DNA from: Hyphomicrobiales bacterium
Lineage (GTDB): Bacteria > Pseudomonadota > Alphaproteobacteria > Rhizobiales > Xanthobacteraceae
Reading direction: 5' to 3'
Length of the DNA stretch: 62,954 nt
NCBI GenBank assembly: GCA_003169835.1
Contig: PNAI01000059.1
Coordinates: 1-62,954, forward strand
In this document: one piece after another, positions 1 to 9,010 of the stretch
Layout: every line of letters starts with the position of its first letter
Numbering within the stretch: the first letter of the stretch is position 1
Notes under the pieces: generated by a model
Seen by the model: only the letters and a program-made list of their open reading frames with translations
The model's database searches: none
Told to the model about the DNA's origin: nothing
Program-made: the position numbers and the translations under genes

Positions 1-561
1 GCAAAGCCCGCGCCCGCAGCACGGCCGGCACCAGTCGCTCGACCCGCCCCGGTAGCGCGGCCTGCTGCACCTGCGCGGCAAGCTCCGATTGCACGGCCCG
101 CTGCACCTGCGCGGCAAGCTCCGATTGCACAGCCCGCTGCACCGGCACGTGTCGGTCCAGGAAATGTACGTCCGACTGTTGCGCCGAGCGTGGCCGCACC
201 GAACGCAGCCACCCCGAGAAGCAGAGGAGCGGCCGCTAGCGCTCCTCCGGCCGGAATTGCCGCGCGCGCCATGTCCATTCGCGGTGCCAGCAGAACAACG
301 ATTGCTGGTCAGAATTTCTCGATCCGGCGAGGTAGCTATCGCGTGCGTCGCGGTGACCAATGGCGAACGTTTTTAGGTGTGAGCGCGCTACATTCCATGA
401 TGTTCGGCCCGACAGTTTATTACCCCTATGCCTACATCGACACGACAAATGATTATTGCCAAGGGTGGACCGAAGACGGCTGCCAACTTCATTGGCTAGC
501 GGTGCAGACCGAAGAGGGCCCATCGGAATTTCTATGTGTGGCCTATTGCCCGTGGCAGTGA
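1..561 (+). CDS. 3' part of a Pro/Ala-rich hypothetical protein
   Basis: The frame is open from base 1, so the start lies outside the window; 186 codons and the stop are present. The first ~60 residues are Pro/Ala/Arg-rich and hold two copies of a 12-residue unit encoded by a 36-bp tandem repeat (58-129). The rest is a compact domain with paired cysteines and the ending VAYCPWQ, preceded by YYPYAY. I recognise this ending from small, probably secreted rhizobial proteins of unknown function, from memory only. The ATG at 190 is internal to the frame and unlikely to be the true start. Function unknown. Confidence 0.6.
   Translation, partial: AKPAPAARPAPVARPAPVARPAAPARQAPIARPAAPARQAPIAQPAAPARVGPGNVRPTVAPSVAAPNAATPRSRGAAASAPPAGIAARAMSIRGASRTTIAGQNFSIRRGSYRVRRGDQWRTFLGVSALHSMMFGPTVYYPYAYIDTTNDYCQGWTEDGCQLHWLAVQTEEGPSEFLCVAYCPWQ
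58..129 (+). repeat. 36-bp in-frame tandem repeat, two copies
   Basis: Two adjacent 36-bp units (58-93 and 94-129) differ at one base and encode the same 12 residues; a third, diverged partial unit follows at 130. They lie in the Pro/Ala-rich linker of the partial gene and may vary in number between strains. Confidence 0.85.
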
Positions 562-1290
562 GGCTCGCGAATAAGTGCGAGAACTCTATCTGCTAAACTT
601 GCAGAACTTTGCATCATTGCATCGGCTTCTGACTAGGGCATTGACTCATACACCAGCGATGAATGCGGTCTTTGGCGCAATGGAAACCGATAGCTAGTAA
701 GGCCGCTAATGGGAGCGGCCCGTATGTCCGCTTCGGGTCATCAACGACCGAATTGCGATGACCGAGTTGAGTCCGCCATGCCCCAGTTAGCGACCGTTTT
801 GCGGACATCGCGGCAAGTCCGAAAAGTGCCAAATGCAGAAGTCGCGATCAGATCAAATTCTGATTGGGAGTACCTTTACTTGCCCCTTCATTCGATCACT
901 TTGTCGGTGTGGGCGAGTGTTCAATTTTATACAGACGGCCCTTTGCCATGGCGCTAACGTTGAACACAATCCGGTGCGGCCCCCGCTTAGCGCCGGTTAA
1001 CTAAGAGGCCCCGGTTCGAATAGAGCCGGTTTTTTTTGCCAAACATTTTGCGTTGCATACGTTGACCAAGGTTTTGGCCGGAGATCGTAGGCGGCATGAG
1101 ATTAAGCGTTTGGCTGTTGTCAGATGTGGATTTCGTCTCAATTTCAAGCCTTCTAACTTAGCTGTGATCAGGAGTGTTCAAATTTGAACATCCATCGCAG
1201 CTTGCAACTTTTACGTAGTGTACGGCGGCTGTCTGAGTAGAGGGTGGCGGAATTGGAGCCACAGTTCCGTCATCCACCGTTTAAGTATCA
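562..1290. other. Gene-poor intergenic stretch
   Basis: I find no convincing gene in these ~730 bases. Around 700-800 there are phrases of the TGTCCGCTTCGGGTCA kind that I recall from degenerate intergenic repeats in Bradyrhizobium-like genomes, which produce many false short ORFs. A possible structured RNA ends in a terminator at 1011-1037. The remainder up to 1290 is unexplained leader sequence of the zinc-ribbon gene. Confidence 0.5.
1011..1037 (+). terminator. Rho-independent terminator
   Basis: Arms CCGGTTC (1011-1017) and GAGCCGG (1023-1029) pair with one G-U, followed by eight T (1030-1037). No gene ends just upstream on this strand, so it may terminate an unannotated small RNA. Confidence 0.6.
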
Positions 1291-1503
1291 GTGCATGTGT
1301 ACGCGGTAAATTTGGAGCGGCACTTGCAACACCACGATTTTGATTCTTCTGCGCAACCGGAGCGGGACATCTTCGCATGTCCGGATTGTCTTCAGCCCAT
1401 GCGCATCAGGGTGGTCGAGGCAAAGGCCGGCAGTGAACGAATTCAATTTAAGTGTGCGGCCTGCGGTATAAACGAGGTGCAGGAACTCGAATTGCCAGAT
1501 TAA
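1291..1503 (+). CDS. Small zinc-ribbon protein
   Basis: The 70-residue product has CPDC in the middle and CAAC about 24 residues later. These two CxxC knuckles form a zinc ribbon, and an acidic N-terminus precedes them. The start used is GTG at 1291; an in-frame GTG two codons later is equally possible. Zinc binding is inferred from the cysteine spacing; partner and role are unknown. A strong terminator follows at 1565-1600, which supports a real monocistronic unit. Confidence 0.6.
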   Translation: MHVYAVNLERHLQHHDFDSSAQPERDIFACPDCLQPMRIRVVEAKAGSERIQFKCAACGINEVQELELPD

Positions 1504-1564
1504 ACCGTGCGAATTAAGTGGCGTAACCGGGACGGTTTTTCCCCCGATTGTGCCGTCCCGACGA

Positions 1565-1600
1565 GAAGCTCCGGCCGAGTCCCTGGCCGGAGCTTCTTTT
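1565..1600 (+). terminator. Rho-independent terminator of the zinc-ribbon gene
   Basis: A perfect 12-bp stem (1565-1576 with 1585-1596, 8-base loop) is followed by a T tract. A second possible stem, GGGACGG/CCGTCCC, lies just before it (about 1530-1560). Confidence 0.85.
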
Positions 1601-1697
1601 ATTGGTAGACCACCTCAGTAGGCAAGCAGACGATTCCGAATTGAACAGACGGCAAGGCTATCGAACTGACAATTTATCACGACAGGGGTAGGACAAG

Positions 1698-2081
1698 ATG
1701 CGAAGCTTTTTTGCAACAATTTTTTTTCTTGCGCTTGTCACTGTGGCGCCAACCGTTTCACATGCGGGTGATCGTCCGTCGCCGTGTCCTTCACGCGATT
1801 GGTGCGGCTGTTGGCTGGCAACCTATCTTGGAATCTACAATCACAAACAATGGCGCGAACTTTGGGTTGCGCGCAATTGGACCAAGTATGGCCGCTCCGC
1901 AAACGGCCCAGCACCCGGTGTGATCGCGGTTTACGCGCGCGGTACTGGTGGGCACGTTGGGATTATTACTTCTGTTCCACGCCGCGGCGTCGTCGTCCTC
2001 AAATCAGGCAACGATGATGGGGCGGTGCGCGAACGCGAGCGCTCCATCAAGGGCGTGATCGCTTGGCGTAATCCGAGGTGA
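1698..2081 (+). CDS. Secreted CHAP/NlpC-like cysteine peptidase (TIGR02594-like)
   Basis: A 127-residue protein with an N-terminal signal peptide (hydrophobic to about residue 20, then SHAG). The mature part has DWCGCWLA, supplying a candidate catalytic Cys, a middle ARNW...G segment, APGVIAVY, and GGHVGII with the candidate catalytic His. This order matches small CHAP-like peptidases of the TIGR02594 type, which are thought to cleave peptidoglycan peptides. The length is that of the catalytic domain alone. An AGGA-like Shine-Dalgarno precedes the ATG. Substrate not known; could also be an inactive relative. Confidence 0.65.
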   Translation: MRSFFATIFFLALVTVAPTVSHAGDRPSPCPSRDWCGCWLATYLGIYNHKQWRELWVARNWTKYGRSANGPAPGVIAVYARGTGGHVGIITSVPRRGVVVLKSGNDDGAVRERERSIKGVIAWRNPR

Positions 2082-2086
2082 AGCTA

Positions 2087-2848
2087 TTAGCGATTGTTCC
2101 CCGAGCTAATCGCGTGAGCGTTTAGGTCCGCTTTGGGTCCAGGCTGTGTGAAAACGCGGTCGGTTATGTTGGTGTGTGGTGTATGCGGAGATGCCGGCGG
2201 TATTGTGCAATTTGGCGCGGCCAATTCGGCAGAATCGATCCGTGCAACCCACGCCTCGAACAATGCCCACGGATTGACAGTCGTCTTTTGGCCGGCCTTT
2301 GGGAACGTCTGCGGCAGTGGATCGGGTGAATGGTCGCCCAACGCCTGGCGCCTCAACAGGTCCAGGGCATCGGGGAGGAGGGCGCCCACAGCCATCAGGA
2401 AGCGGTCATTCGCAGCCGGGGCTAGGCTGATACCCTGCGATGCCAGGAAACGCGCGCCAACCGCTAGGAATTCGATATCGGCGCCTTCCTCAACGGACAT
2501 ATCGAGCCCGCGCGCCCATAGCTCGGGGTCGCCGGGGTTGCGGGCATGGGGGGCCAAGAACCAGTCATACCATTGGCCGGCCAGGGCAGCGGCCTCTACC
2601 GCGTCCAGGTCGCGCCCTTGGCCGCGGTGCCCGGCTCGAATGGCTTGAATGCGGTTCTCGACTTCCGATAGCCATTCCCGCGCTCGCGCCTTGGCTTCGT
2701 GTGGAGGGGTGCCAGCCGGCAACGTCAGTTTCAATTCCCTGCCTTGGCCGAACAGCTTTGCATACTCGGCACGGCAGTCAGCCGGGATGATCTTGCGCGC
2801 TTGGAAGCTGCCGCTCTTGACCGTCTTCAATGTACCCATTCGCGCCAT
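2087..2848 (-). pseudogene. Truncated tyrosine-recombinase-type integrase
   Basis: The first ~75 residues resemble the N-terminal DUF6538-like region of phage integrases (ARKIIPADCRAEY..., then an arm-binding-like helix). A helical part and the beginning of the core-binding domain (NPWALFEAW, near residue 190) follow. The rest of the frame is unrelated and ends after 253 residues, and the catalytic domain with its R-H-R-Y residues is absent. Other integrases of this kind are about 400-550 residues long. The recombination functions are therefore lost. It marks an old phage or genomic-island event at this end of the window. Confidence 0.6.
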
Positions 2849-3042
2849 CGTTTTGTGCCACCGTTTTGTGCCGATGGCCGATCCGATGTAGCAGTAAACA
2901 CTGAACTAATTGAATTTCCGTCAAAAATTCTCGGCGCAGAAATGTTTCGCCGAATCACCCACCAAAATCCAACAGGCCGGGCCGCAGCGCAAGCGATCTT
3001 GCGCAAGTCCAGGCCTAATCGCATCGCGCCGAGGCCCGCCGA

Positions 3043-3753
3043 ATGGGCTTAATTTCGGCTTTGCGCGCCGTCTTGACCTCCCCAATGGCCAGGCGGCATA
3101 TCGGCGCGATGCCGCTCTCATATTGCCACCCCATCGCCCCGCACAGCCGCTTGCGGCTACCCGAATGGTATGTCTCGAGCCTGATGATGGACCGCGCACT
3201 CGACGCGATCCTCCGCCGCGTCAAGAAATTGGACCGCAAACACGACATTCCCTATCTCGCGGGCTACAGCCGGGACGGCAAGATCATCTACATCGACCGG
3301 CACATGCCGCACTCGTTCCGCTATCGCGGCCGCACCATCGAGACCGATCCCTTCCTGATCTTGCACGAGGAAGTGGAGAAGACGCTGATCGACCAGCTCA
3401 ACCTGCACTATCTGCACGCCCACCAGATCGCGACCCGCGCCGAGCAAGCCGCCGTGCGCGCCGCCGGCATCACTTGGCGCGACTACGACCGCTTCATGCA
3501 GAAATTCGTCAAAACGATCGGCGACGAGCGGCTTACCAAAGTGCCCGCCGATCTCGACACCAAGCCCTATCGAGATGAGCACGACGTGGATCTTCTCAAG
3601 CGCATGCTGAAGTGTATCGCGCGCGGGCAGGTGCCACCGGGTCACCGGCGCGAACAATTGCGCCAAGCGGTCAAGCAGCGGCTCGACGAGGTGAACGCGC
3701 GTCGCGTCAAGCGAGGGCTGCGCAAAGTATCCGCGCGAATACCGATCACGTGA
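3043..3753 (+). CDS. Conserved hypothetical protein (YIDRHMP / LHEEVEK motifs)
   Basis: A 236-residue soluble protein. The conserved-looking part begins near residue 50 (MDRALDAI) and contains YIDRHMP, then ILHEEVEK, an HAHQIA helix, and a basic C-terminal tail. The HEEVE element resembles a metal-binding HExxE pattern, but I cannot assign a family. Start choice is uncertain: ATG 3043 has a GAGG upstream, while in-frame ATGs at 3085 and 3184 are possible. The stop overlaps the GTG start of the next gene (GTGA), suggesting translational coupling with the membrane glycosyltransferase. Confidence 0.55.
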   Translation: MGLISALRAVLTSPMARRHIGAMPLSYCHPIAPHSRLRLPEWYVSSLMMDRALDAILRRVKKLDRKHDIPYLAGYSRDGKIIYIDRHMPHSFRYRGRTIETDPFLILHEEVEKTLIDQLNLHYLHAHQIATRAEQAAVRAAGITWRDYDRFMQKFVKTIGDERLTKVPADLDTKPYRDEHDVDLLKRMLKCIARGQVPPGHRREQLRQAVKQRLDEVNARRVKRGLRKVSARIPIT

Positions 3754-5255
3754 ACGCGCTTCTCACCGCAATCGAACAACGTCCTGGCACCGTATTCGCC
3801 GCCTTTCTTGTTCTGCATGCACTGTTATGGACGCTGCTGCCGGCAGTGCTTTACCCCAACCTTCCGCTCGATCTGATTGAGGCGCTGACCTACGGCCGCG
3901 AGTGGCAACTCGGCTACGACAAGCTGCCGCCGCTGCCCTGGTGGCTGGTGGAGATCGTCTACCGGATTTTCGGGCACGATCTGTTTTACTACGCGCTGGC
4001 GCAGACCGCGGTGATTGCTGCCTTCGCATTCATCTGGAAGACCGCGCGGCCGCTGGTCGGCCCGCTTGGTGCACTCGTGGCATTGCTGATTGTCGATGGC
4101 CTGCACTACGTCCACTTCACCGCGGCGAAATTCAACCACGATGTGATTCAGCTGCCGTTCTGGGCGCTCGCCGGATATTCCTTCCACGCGGCGCTGCGCC
4201 GCGGAAAGCTCATTCACTGGGTGCTGCTCGGAGTGGCGATGGGAATTGCGCTGTGGGCGAAATATTTCGTCGCCATGCTGGCAGCGCCGCTCGTGCTGTT
4301 CATGCTGCTCGACCCCCAGGCGCGGCGGAATTTTGCGACGCCCGGGCCCTATGTCGCGATCATCATCGCGTTCGTAGTGGCTGCACCGCATCTGCTCTGG
4401 CTTGTGCAGAATGATTTTCTGCCTTTCCGCTACGCCGAGGCGCGCGCGGCACCCTCGCGCGGCGTGTTCGATCACGTCTGGCATCCGCTGCAATTCGTCA
4501 TCGGCCAGCTCGCCTTCATGCTTCCGGCGCTCGCCATCGCGCTGCCGTTGTTTCTTCCGCGCTCCGGTCGCAAGCCCGCCGCAACTGACGCATTCGATCA
4601 GCGCATTATTACGCTCCTAGCCTTCGGGCCGGCCGTGGCCGTTGCATTGCTCTCGCTCGTGACCGGCCGCGGCACTATCGCCATGTGGGGCTATCCGCTC
4701 TGGCTTTTTCTTGGGCTTTGGATCGTGCTGATGGCGCCCGCGATCGCGCATGAGCCGTTCAAACGCATGGCCACGGTTTGGGCCCTCGTCTTTTTTGGAT
4801 TCGCGGCCGCGTTTTTTGCGAGCTACGCCGTATTGCCGCAATTCGACGGCCGCTACCGCGCGGTGTTCTTTCCTGGCGACAAACTCGGCATGGAGTTGTC
4901 CGCACGCTTCCGCGCCATGACCGGCAACCGCCTCGCCTACGTCGTTGGCACCATGTGGACCGGCGGCAACGTCGCGCATTACGCGCCCGAGCACCCGCGC
5001 GTGCTCATCGACGGCAATCCCAGCCGCGCGCCCTGGATCGATCTCGGAGATCTCAATGCGCGCGGCGCGGTCGTGGTGTGGACCGAGGGCAATCCGCGCG
5101 TGCTGCCAATCATTTTCCGCAACTTCGCGGTGGACGCGGAGATTCAAGAGCCCTTCACGCTGCCCTATCGCAAAGGAGCGGGCGAAGTGCAGGTCGGCTG
5201 GGCGGTGTTGCGCCCGCGCCCGCCAGTCGCGATGCTTAGGCTACCGCACGGATGA
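3750..5255 (+). CDS. Membrane glycosyltransferase, ArnT/PMT-like (GT39 family)
   Basis: The 501-residue product has about ten membrane segments. The first luminal loop carries an acidic stretch (NLPLDLIEAL) and GYDKLPPLPWW, the layout of GT39/PMT_2 enzymes that move a sugar from a polyprenyl-phosphate donor to an envelope acceptor. The reading frame is open further upstream, but the GTG at 3750 overlaps the previous stop by four bases and begins right before the first hydrophobic helix, so I use it. The C-terminal ~130 residues form a periplasmic domain. The 3' end overlaps the convergent aminotransferase gene by 20 bases. Acceptor unknown. Confidence 0.75.
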   Translation: MNALLTAIEQRPGTVFAAFLVLHALLWTLLPAVLYPNLPLDLIEALTYGREWQLGYDKLPPLPWWLVEIVYRIFGHDLFYYALAQTAVIAAFAFIWKTARPLVGPLGALVALLIVDGLHYVHFTAAKFNHDVIQLPFWALAGYSFHAALRRGKLIHWVLLGVAMGIALWAKYFVAMLAAPLVLFMLLDPQARRNFATPGPYVAIIIAFVVAAPHLLWLVQNDFLPFRYAEARAAPSRGVFDHVWHPLQFVIGQLAFMLPALAIALPLFLPRSGRKPAATDAFDQRIITLLAFGPAVAVALLSLVTGRGTIAMWGYPLWLFLGLWIVLMAPAIAHEPFKRMATVWALVFFGFAAAFFASYAVLPQFDGRYRAVFFPGDKLGMELSARFRAMTGNRLAYVVGTMWTGGNVAHYAPEHPRVLIDGNPSRAPWIDLGDLNARGAVVVWTEGNPRVLPIIFRNFAVDAEIQEPFTLPYRKGAGEVQVGWAVLRPRPPVAMLRLPHG

Positions 5256-6576
5256 GCTTCGCCGTCTTGCTGAAGATTTCGTCGATCTGCGCTTCGCTCA
5301 CGATCAGCGGTGGCGTAAGCGCGAGCGTGTCGCCCACCGCTCGGATCATCAGGCTCTCTTCGTGGAAGGCGCGCTCCAGCGCGTCATAGCCGCGCTTACC
5401 GACCGCGTCGGGCCGTGAGGCGAGGTCAATACCGGCGGTCAATCCCACCGTGCGCACGTCGAGCACATTGGGCAGGCCTTTCAGACTCATCGCCGCATCC
5501 GCCCATTTCGGCTCCAGCTTCTTCGCGCGCGCGAACAAATCCTCGTCGCGATAGAGATCGAGCGTCGCGAGTCCCGCCGCGCAAGCGAGCGGATGCGCCG
5601 AATACGTGTAGCCGTGGAACAGTTCGGTCACATGCTCAGGTCCGCGCATGAACGCTTCGTAGATACCCGCGCGCACGATGACGCCACCCATCGGCACCGA
5701 GCCGGACGTCACGCCCTTGGCGAACGTGATCATGTCGGGAACCACGCCGTAGCGCTCGGCCGCGAATGCATGCCCGAGTCGTCCGAAGCCGGTGATCACC
5801 TCATCGAGAATCAGCAGCAGGCCGTGTTTGTCGCAGATCGCACGCAGCCGCTGCAGATAACCCTTGGGCGCCGGGAACACGCCCGCCGATCCCATCATCG
5901 GCTCGACGATCACGGCTGCGATGGTGGACGCGTCATGCAGCGCCACGGTGCGCTCAAGATCGTCTGCCAGATGCGCGCCCCATTCCGGCTCGCCCTTGGT
6001 GAACGCTTGCTGCTCGCGATTGTAGGTCGACGGCAGGTGATCGACGCCCGCCAGCAGCGTGCCGAAATATTTCCGGTTGTTGACGATACCGCCGACCGAA
6101 ATCCCACCGAAGCCGACGCCGTGATAGCCCTTCTCGCGACCGATCAAACGCGTGCGCGCGCCTTGGCCCTTCACGTTGTGATACGCCAGCGCGATTTTCA
6201 GCGCCGTGTCCACGGCTTCCGATCCCGAATTGCAGAAGAACACATGATCGAGATCGCCCGGCGCCAGCGCGGCGACGCGGCTTGCCAATTCAAACGCCTT
6301 CGGATGCGCGAACGAAAACGCCGGCGAATAGTCGAGCTCTGCTGCTTGGCGCTGGATTGCAGCCACGATCGGTTCGCGGTTGTGGCCCGCGTTGGTGCAC
6401 CACAGGCCGGCGGTGCCGTCGAGCAGCGCGCGCCCCTCGGGTGTGTAGTAGTGCATGTCCTTGGCGCGCGCGATCAGCCGCGGCGCCTTCTTGAAGGCGC
6501 GGTTGGGCGTGAACGGCAGCCAATAGGCTTCGAGATCGTTGGGGACCGATTGCGTGGTCGTTTGAACTGCGGGCAT
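5236..6576 (-). CDS. Omega-amino acid--pyruvate aminotransferase (class III)
   Basis: A 446-residue class-III PLP aminotransferase of full family length. Visible features are FFCNSGSEAVDTALK (phosphate binding), DEVITGFGR with the ring-nitrogen Asp259, and TFAKGVTSG with the Schiff-base Lys287. The closest match from memory is beta-alanine/omega-amino acid:pyruvate transaminase (AptA/BauA type), which uses pyruvate as acceptor and forms alanine. This would serve beta-alanine or polyamine breakdown. It stands alone, with a palindromic repeat upstream and a short convergent overlap downstream. Substrate choice within class III is an inference. Confidence 0.85.
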   Translation of the reverse strand: MPAVQTTTQSVPNDLEAYWLPFTPNRAFKKAPRLIARAKDMHYYTPEGRALLDGTAGLWCTNAGHNREPIVAAIQRQAAELDYSPAFSFAHPKAFELASRVAALAPGDLDHVFFCNSGSEAVDTALKIALAYHNVKGQGARTRLIGREKGYHGVGFGGISVGGIVNNRKYFGTLLAGVDHLPSTYNREQQAFTKGEPEWGAHLADDLERTVALHDASTIAAVIVEPMMGSAGVFPAPKGYLQRLRAICDKHGLLLILDEVITGFGRLGHAFAAERYGVVPDMITFAKGVTSGSVPMGGVIVRAGIYEAFMRGPEHVTELFHGYTYSAHPLACAAGLATLDLYRDEDLFARAKKLEPKWADAAMSLKGLPNVLDVRTVGLTAGIDLASRPDAVGKRGYDALERAFHEESLMIRAVGDTLALTPPLIVSEAQIDEIFSKTAKLIRAVA

Positions 6577-6604
6577 GCGTGGCTCCTCCCCGACACTCTA
6601 CCAC

Positions 6605-6693
6605 GTCATGCCCGGGCTTGACCCGGGCATCCATCTTTTTACGAAGAGACTTTTAGCCAGACGATGGATTGCCGGGTCAAGCCCGGCAATGAC
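6605..6693. repeat. Intergenic palindromic repeat, two hairpins
   Basis: Two stem-loops face each other: ATGCCCGGG/CCCGGGCAT (6608-6630) and ATTGCCGGG/CCCGGCAAT (6668-6690). The outer ends GTCATG and AATGAC are also complementary apart from one base. This is the common GTCATGCCCGGGCTTGACCC-type element of Hyphomicrobiales, between divergent genes. Confidence 0.85.
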
Positions 6694-6782
6694 AATTGAA
6701 AGGTGGCTAGGGCTCGGGAGTCTCTCGCGCTTGCCGCTCTCCACTTCGGCTGATACCTAGCTGTCGTAAACTGAGATTTAGA

Positions 6783-8336
6783 ATGTCAGACAAGTGCGAC
6801 AAACCCAACAAGCTCAAGGCGCGCCTGCCGCGCGGCCTGTCCGATCGCGGACCGGCCGAGATCGCCGCCACGCGCCGCATGCTCCAGAAAATTCGCGAGG
6901 TCTACGAGCGCTACGGCTTCGATCCGGTCGAGACGCCAGCCATCGAATTTACCGACGCGCTCGGAAAATTCCTGCCCGACCAGGACCGCCCGAACGAAGG
7001 CGTGTTCTCGTTCCAAGACGACGACGAGCAGTGGCTGAGCCTGCGCTATGACTTGACCGCGCCGCTCGCCCGCTATGTGGCGGAGAATTTCCAGAACCTG
7101 GCGATGCCATACCGCAGCTATCGCGCCGGCTGGGTGTTCCGCAACGAAAAGCCAGGCCCCGGCCGCTACCGTCAGTTCATGCAATTTGATGCCGACACGG
7201 TCGGCAGCGCCTCGATGGCCGCCGATGCCGAGATTTGCATGATGGCTGCGGACACGATGGAGGTTTTGGGAATTCCACGCGGCAGCTATGTTGTGAAGGT
7301 CAGCAATCGTAAGTTACTTGATGGATGTATGGAGGCGATTCAAGAACTGAAAAATGCATCGCCGGAAAAACGTTTAAAGGTGTTCCGTTCAATTGATAAA
7401 TTAGATCGACTAGGAATTGAGGGCGTTCGAGCACTGCTCGGTAAAGGGCGGCGCGATGAGAGCGGCGATGTTACAGAGGGCGCAGGGCTTAGCGAAGGCG
7501 CAAACAACGCTATTATTGCTTTTATAACCTCTCCGGCGTCACCCACCGTAAAGGCAGGCGATACACAATTCTTGTACCCACCGCTTTTCGAAGATCAAGA
7601 TAAATTCCCTTCAGCAACAATAAAAAAAATCCCATCATTGCTTGATGAGGCAAACAATGAACTTGCGGAAATTGAGAAGTATGTTTCTGCGGCTGGCTAT
7701 GGTGATGGTCGAATTGTGATTGATCGCAAAGTCGTCCGTGGTCTCGAGTACTACACCGGTCCGGTCTACGAAGTTGAGCTGACGCTCGAAACAAAAGACG
7801 AGAAAGGCCGCCCCGTTCGTTTCGGTTCGGTCGGTGGCGGCGGGCGTTACGACGGTCTTGTCTCGCGCTTTCGCGGCGAACCAGTGCCGGCGACCGGTTT
7901 CTCCATCGGTGTCTCGCGCCTGCAAGCCGCCCTGACGCTGCTCGGCAAACTCGACAACAAGCCCGCAGCCGGGCCGGTGGTCGTCACCGTATTCGATCGC
8001 GAACGCGTGGCCGAATATCAGAAAATGGTTGCGTCGCTGCGGGGTAGCGGCATTCGCGCGGAGCTCTACCTCGGCAATCCCAAGCACAGCGTCGGACAGC
8101 AGCTTAAATATGCCGACAAACGCGGTTCACCCTGCGCGATCATCCAGGGCTCCGACGAGAAAACCAAAGGCGTCGTGCAGATCAAGGATCTCATCCTTGG
8201 GGCAAACCTTACGGCCATCAAAGACCGCGATGAATATCTGCGCAAGCAAGCCGACGCGCAGCGCGAAGTCCCGGAAGGCCAACTGGTCAGCGAAGTGCAA
8301 AAAGTGCTCGACCGCCACGGCGTAAAGTGGTCCTGA
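6783..8336 (+). CDS. hisS: Histidine--tRNA ligase
   Basis: The 517-residue class-II aminoacyl-tRNA synthetase charges tRNA-His. Motif 1 lies near residue 60. Motif 2 ([20 protein letters not shown]) is near 115. The histidine-specific [10 protein letters not shown] is near 320, motif 3 GFSIGVSRL near 370, and a C-terminal anticodon-binding domain follows. The length fits the longer alphaproteobacterial form. An odd feature is base composition: about 7261-7740, the region between motif 2 and the histidine loop, has roughly 35-52% G+C in most 60-base blocks against about 60% on either side, with A/T-ending codons. The frame is intact, so the gene should work. Confidence 0.95.
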   Translation: MSDKCDKPNKLKARLPRGLSDRGPAEIAATRRMLQKIREVYERYGFDPVETPAIEFTDALGKFLPDQDRPNEGVFSFQDDDEQWLSLRYDLTAPLARYVAENFQNLAMPYRSYRAGWVFRNEKPGPGRYRQFMQFDADTVGSASMAADAEICMMAADTMEVLGIPRGSYVVKVSNRKLLDGCMEAIQELKNASPEKRLKVFRSIDKLDRLGIEGVRALLGKGRRDESGDVTEGAGLSEGANNAIIAFITSPASPTVKAGDTQFLYPPLFEDQDKFPSATIKKIPSLLDEANNELAEIEKYVSAAGYGDGRIVIDRKVVRGLEYYTGPVYEVELTLETKDEKGRPVRFGSVGGGGRYDGLVSRFRGEPVPATGFSIGVSRLQAALTLLGKLDNKPAAGPVVVTVFDRERVAEYQKMVASLRGSGIRAELYLGNPKHSVGQQLKYADKRGSPCAIIQGSDEKTKGVVQIKDLILGANLTAIKDRDEYLRKQADAQREVPEGQLVSEVQKVLDRHGVKWS

Positions 8337-8382
8337 AGCGTTTGAGAGTGCAATTCCCGCGTCTGCGGAACTGATCGCAACG

Positions 8383-8841
8383 TCAGTTTGCCGACATCGC
8401 GAGGTTGCGCCGCGGAATGGATATATCGATTTGATGCCCGAGCACTTGCTCGGCAACATCAAAACTGTCCAGAATGGCGCGATAGGAAATGATTTTATTG
8501 TCGCGAAATATAAAGAGCTCCGCTCGCTGATAGCTGATGATCCGCTTGGTGCTGGTCTGGACCGCCGTCACCCGAGTGAATCCCGCGGCACGGTCACCAT
8601 CGACGAGGAGTTCTTCGAACTCGAGTTTAGTGACCGTCAGCAGCGCCGGTGCAACCCGGACAATGGCGTCGATCACCGCTTCCTTGCCGCGCCGTTCTCC
8701 GCAGAATGGGATGAGTTCGACCGGCCCGGAAATCGACCATGTCACATCTTCGTCGAGAAACGGAGCGATTTTCGCCGGGTTGCGCGACATGCGCGCCTGG
8801 TAAAAATCCCGCGCGAGCTGGCGCAAAGCGATGTTCGTCAT
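8383..8841 (-). CDS. NTF2-like / SnoaL-type small protein
   Basis: A 152-residue protein with the pattern of the ketosteroid-isomerase-like (NTF2 fold) family. It has an N-terminal helix pair (ARDFYQARMSRNPAKIAPFLDEDVTW), a GKEAVIDAI helix, then long strands. Such proteins can be isomerases, hydrolases or binding proteins, and the sequence does not say which. I start at ATG 8841, preceded by GGAG eight bases upstream; a GTG four codons earlier is also open. It sits just downstream of hisS on the other strand, at the edge of the module that separates hisS from hisZ. Confidence 0.65.
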   Translation of the reverse strand: MTNIALRQLARDFYQARMSRNPAKIAPFLDEDVTWSISGPVELIPFCGERRGKEAVIDAIVRVAPALLTVTKLEFEELLVDGDRAAGFTRVTAVQTSTKRIISYQRAELFIFRDNKIISYRAILDSFDVAEQVLGHQIDISIPRRNLAMSAN

Positions 8842-9010
8842 GAGAAACTCCACACCCTGTGGTAGTGAACAGGTTGTAGATTAACAAATCGCTAACCTTG
8901 CCATCATGGGCGTGCGAAGCAGACAGAGTGCGAGGCAGACAGAATGTCGCACTCGCGAACATTCCCACGTTGGCGCGGTGCTCGCCCGCCACGGCGTGAT
9001 GTGGGAATAG

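Noticed and set aside
58..129. Possible CRISPR-like direct repeats
   Set aside because: The two 36-base units are adjacent without spacers and encode a protein repeat.
614..957. Short frames on both strands at 614-832 and 709-957
   Set aside because: They resemble false ORFs produced by degenerate intergenic repeats; no ribosome sites or domains.
1001..1029. Possible tRNA because of a GGTTCGAAT T-loop-like string
   Set aside because: No acceptor stem, D-arm or anticodon arm can be drawn around it; it is part of a terminator hairpin.
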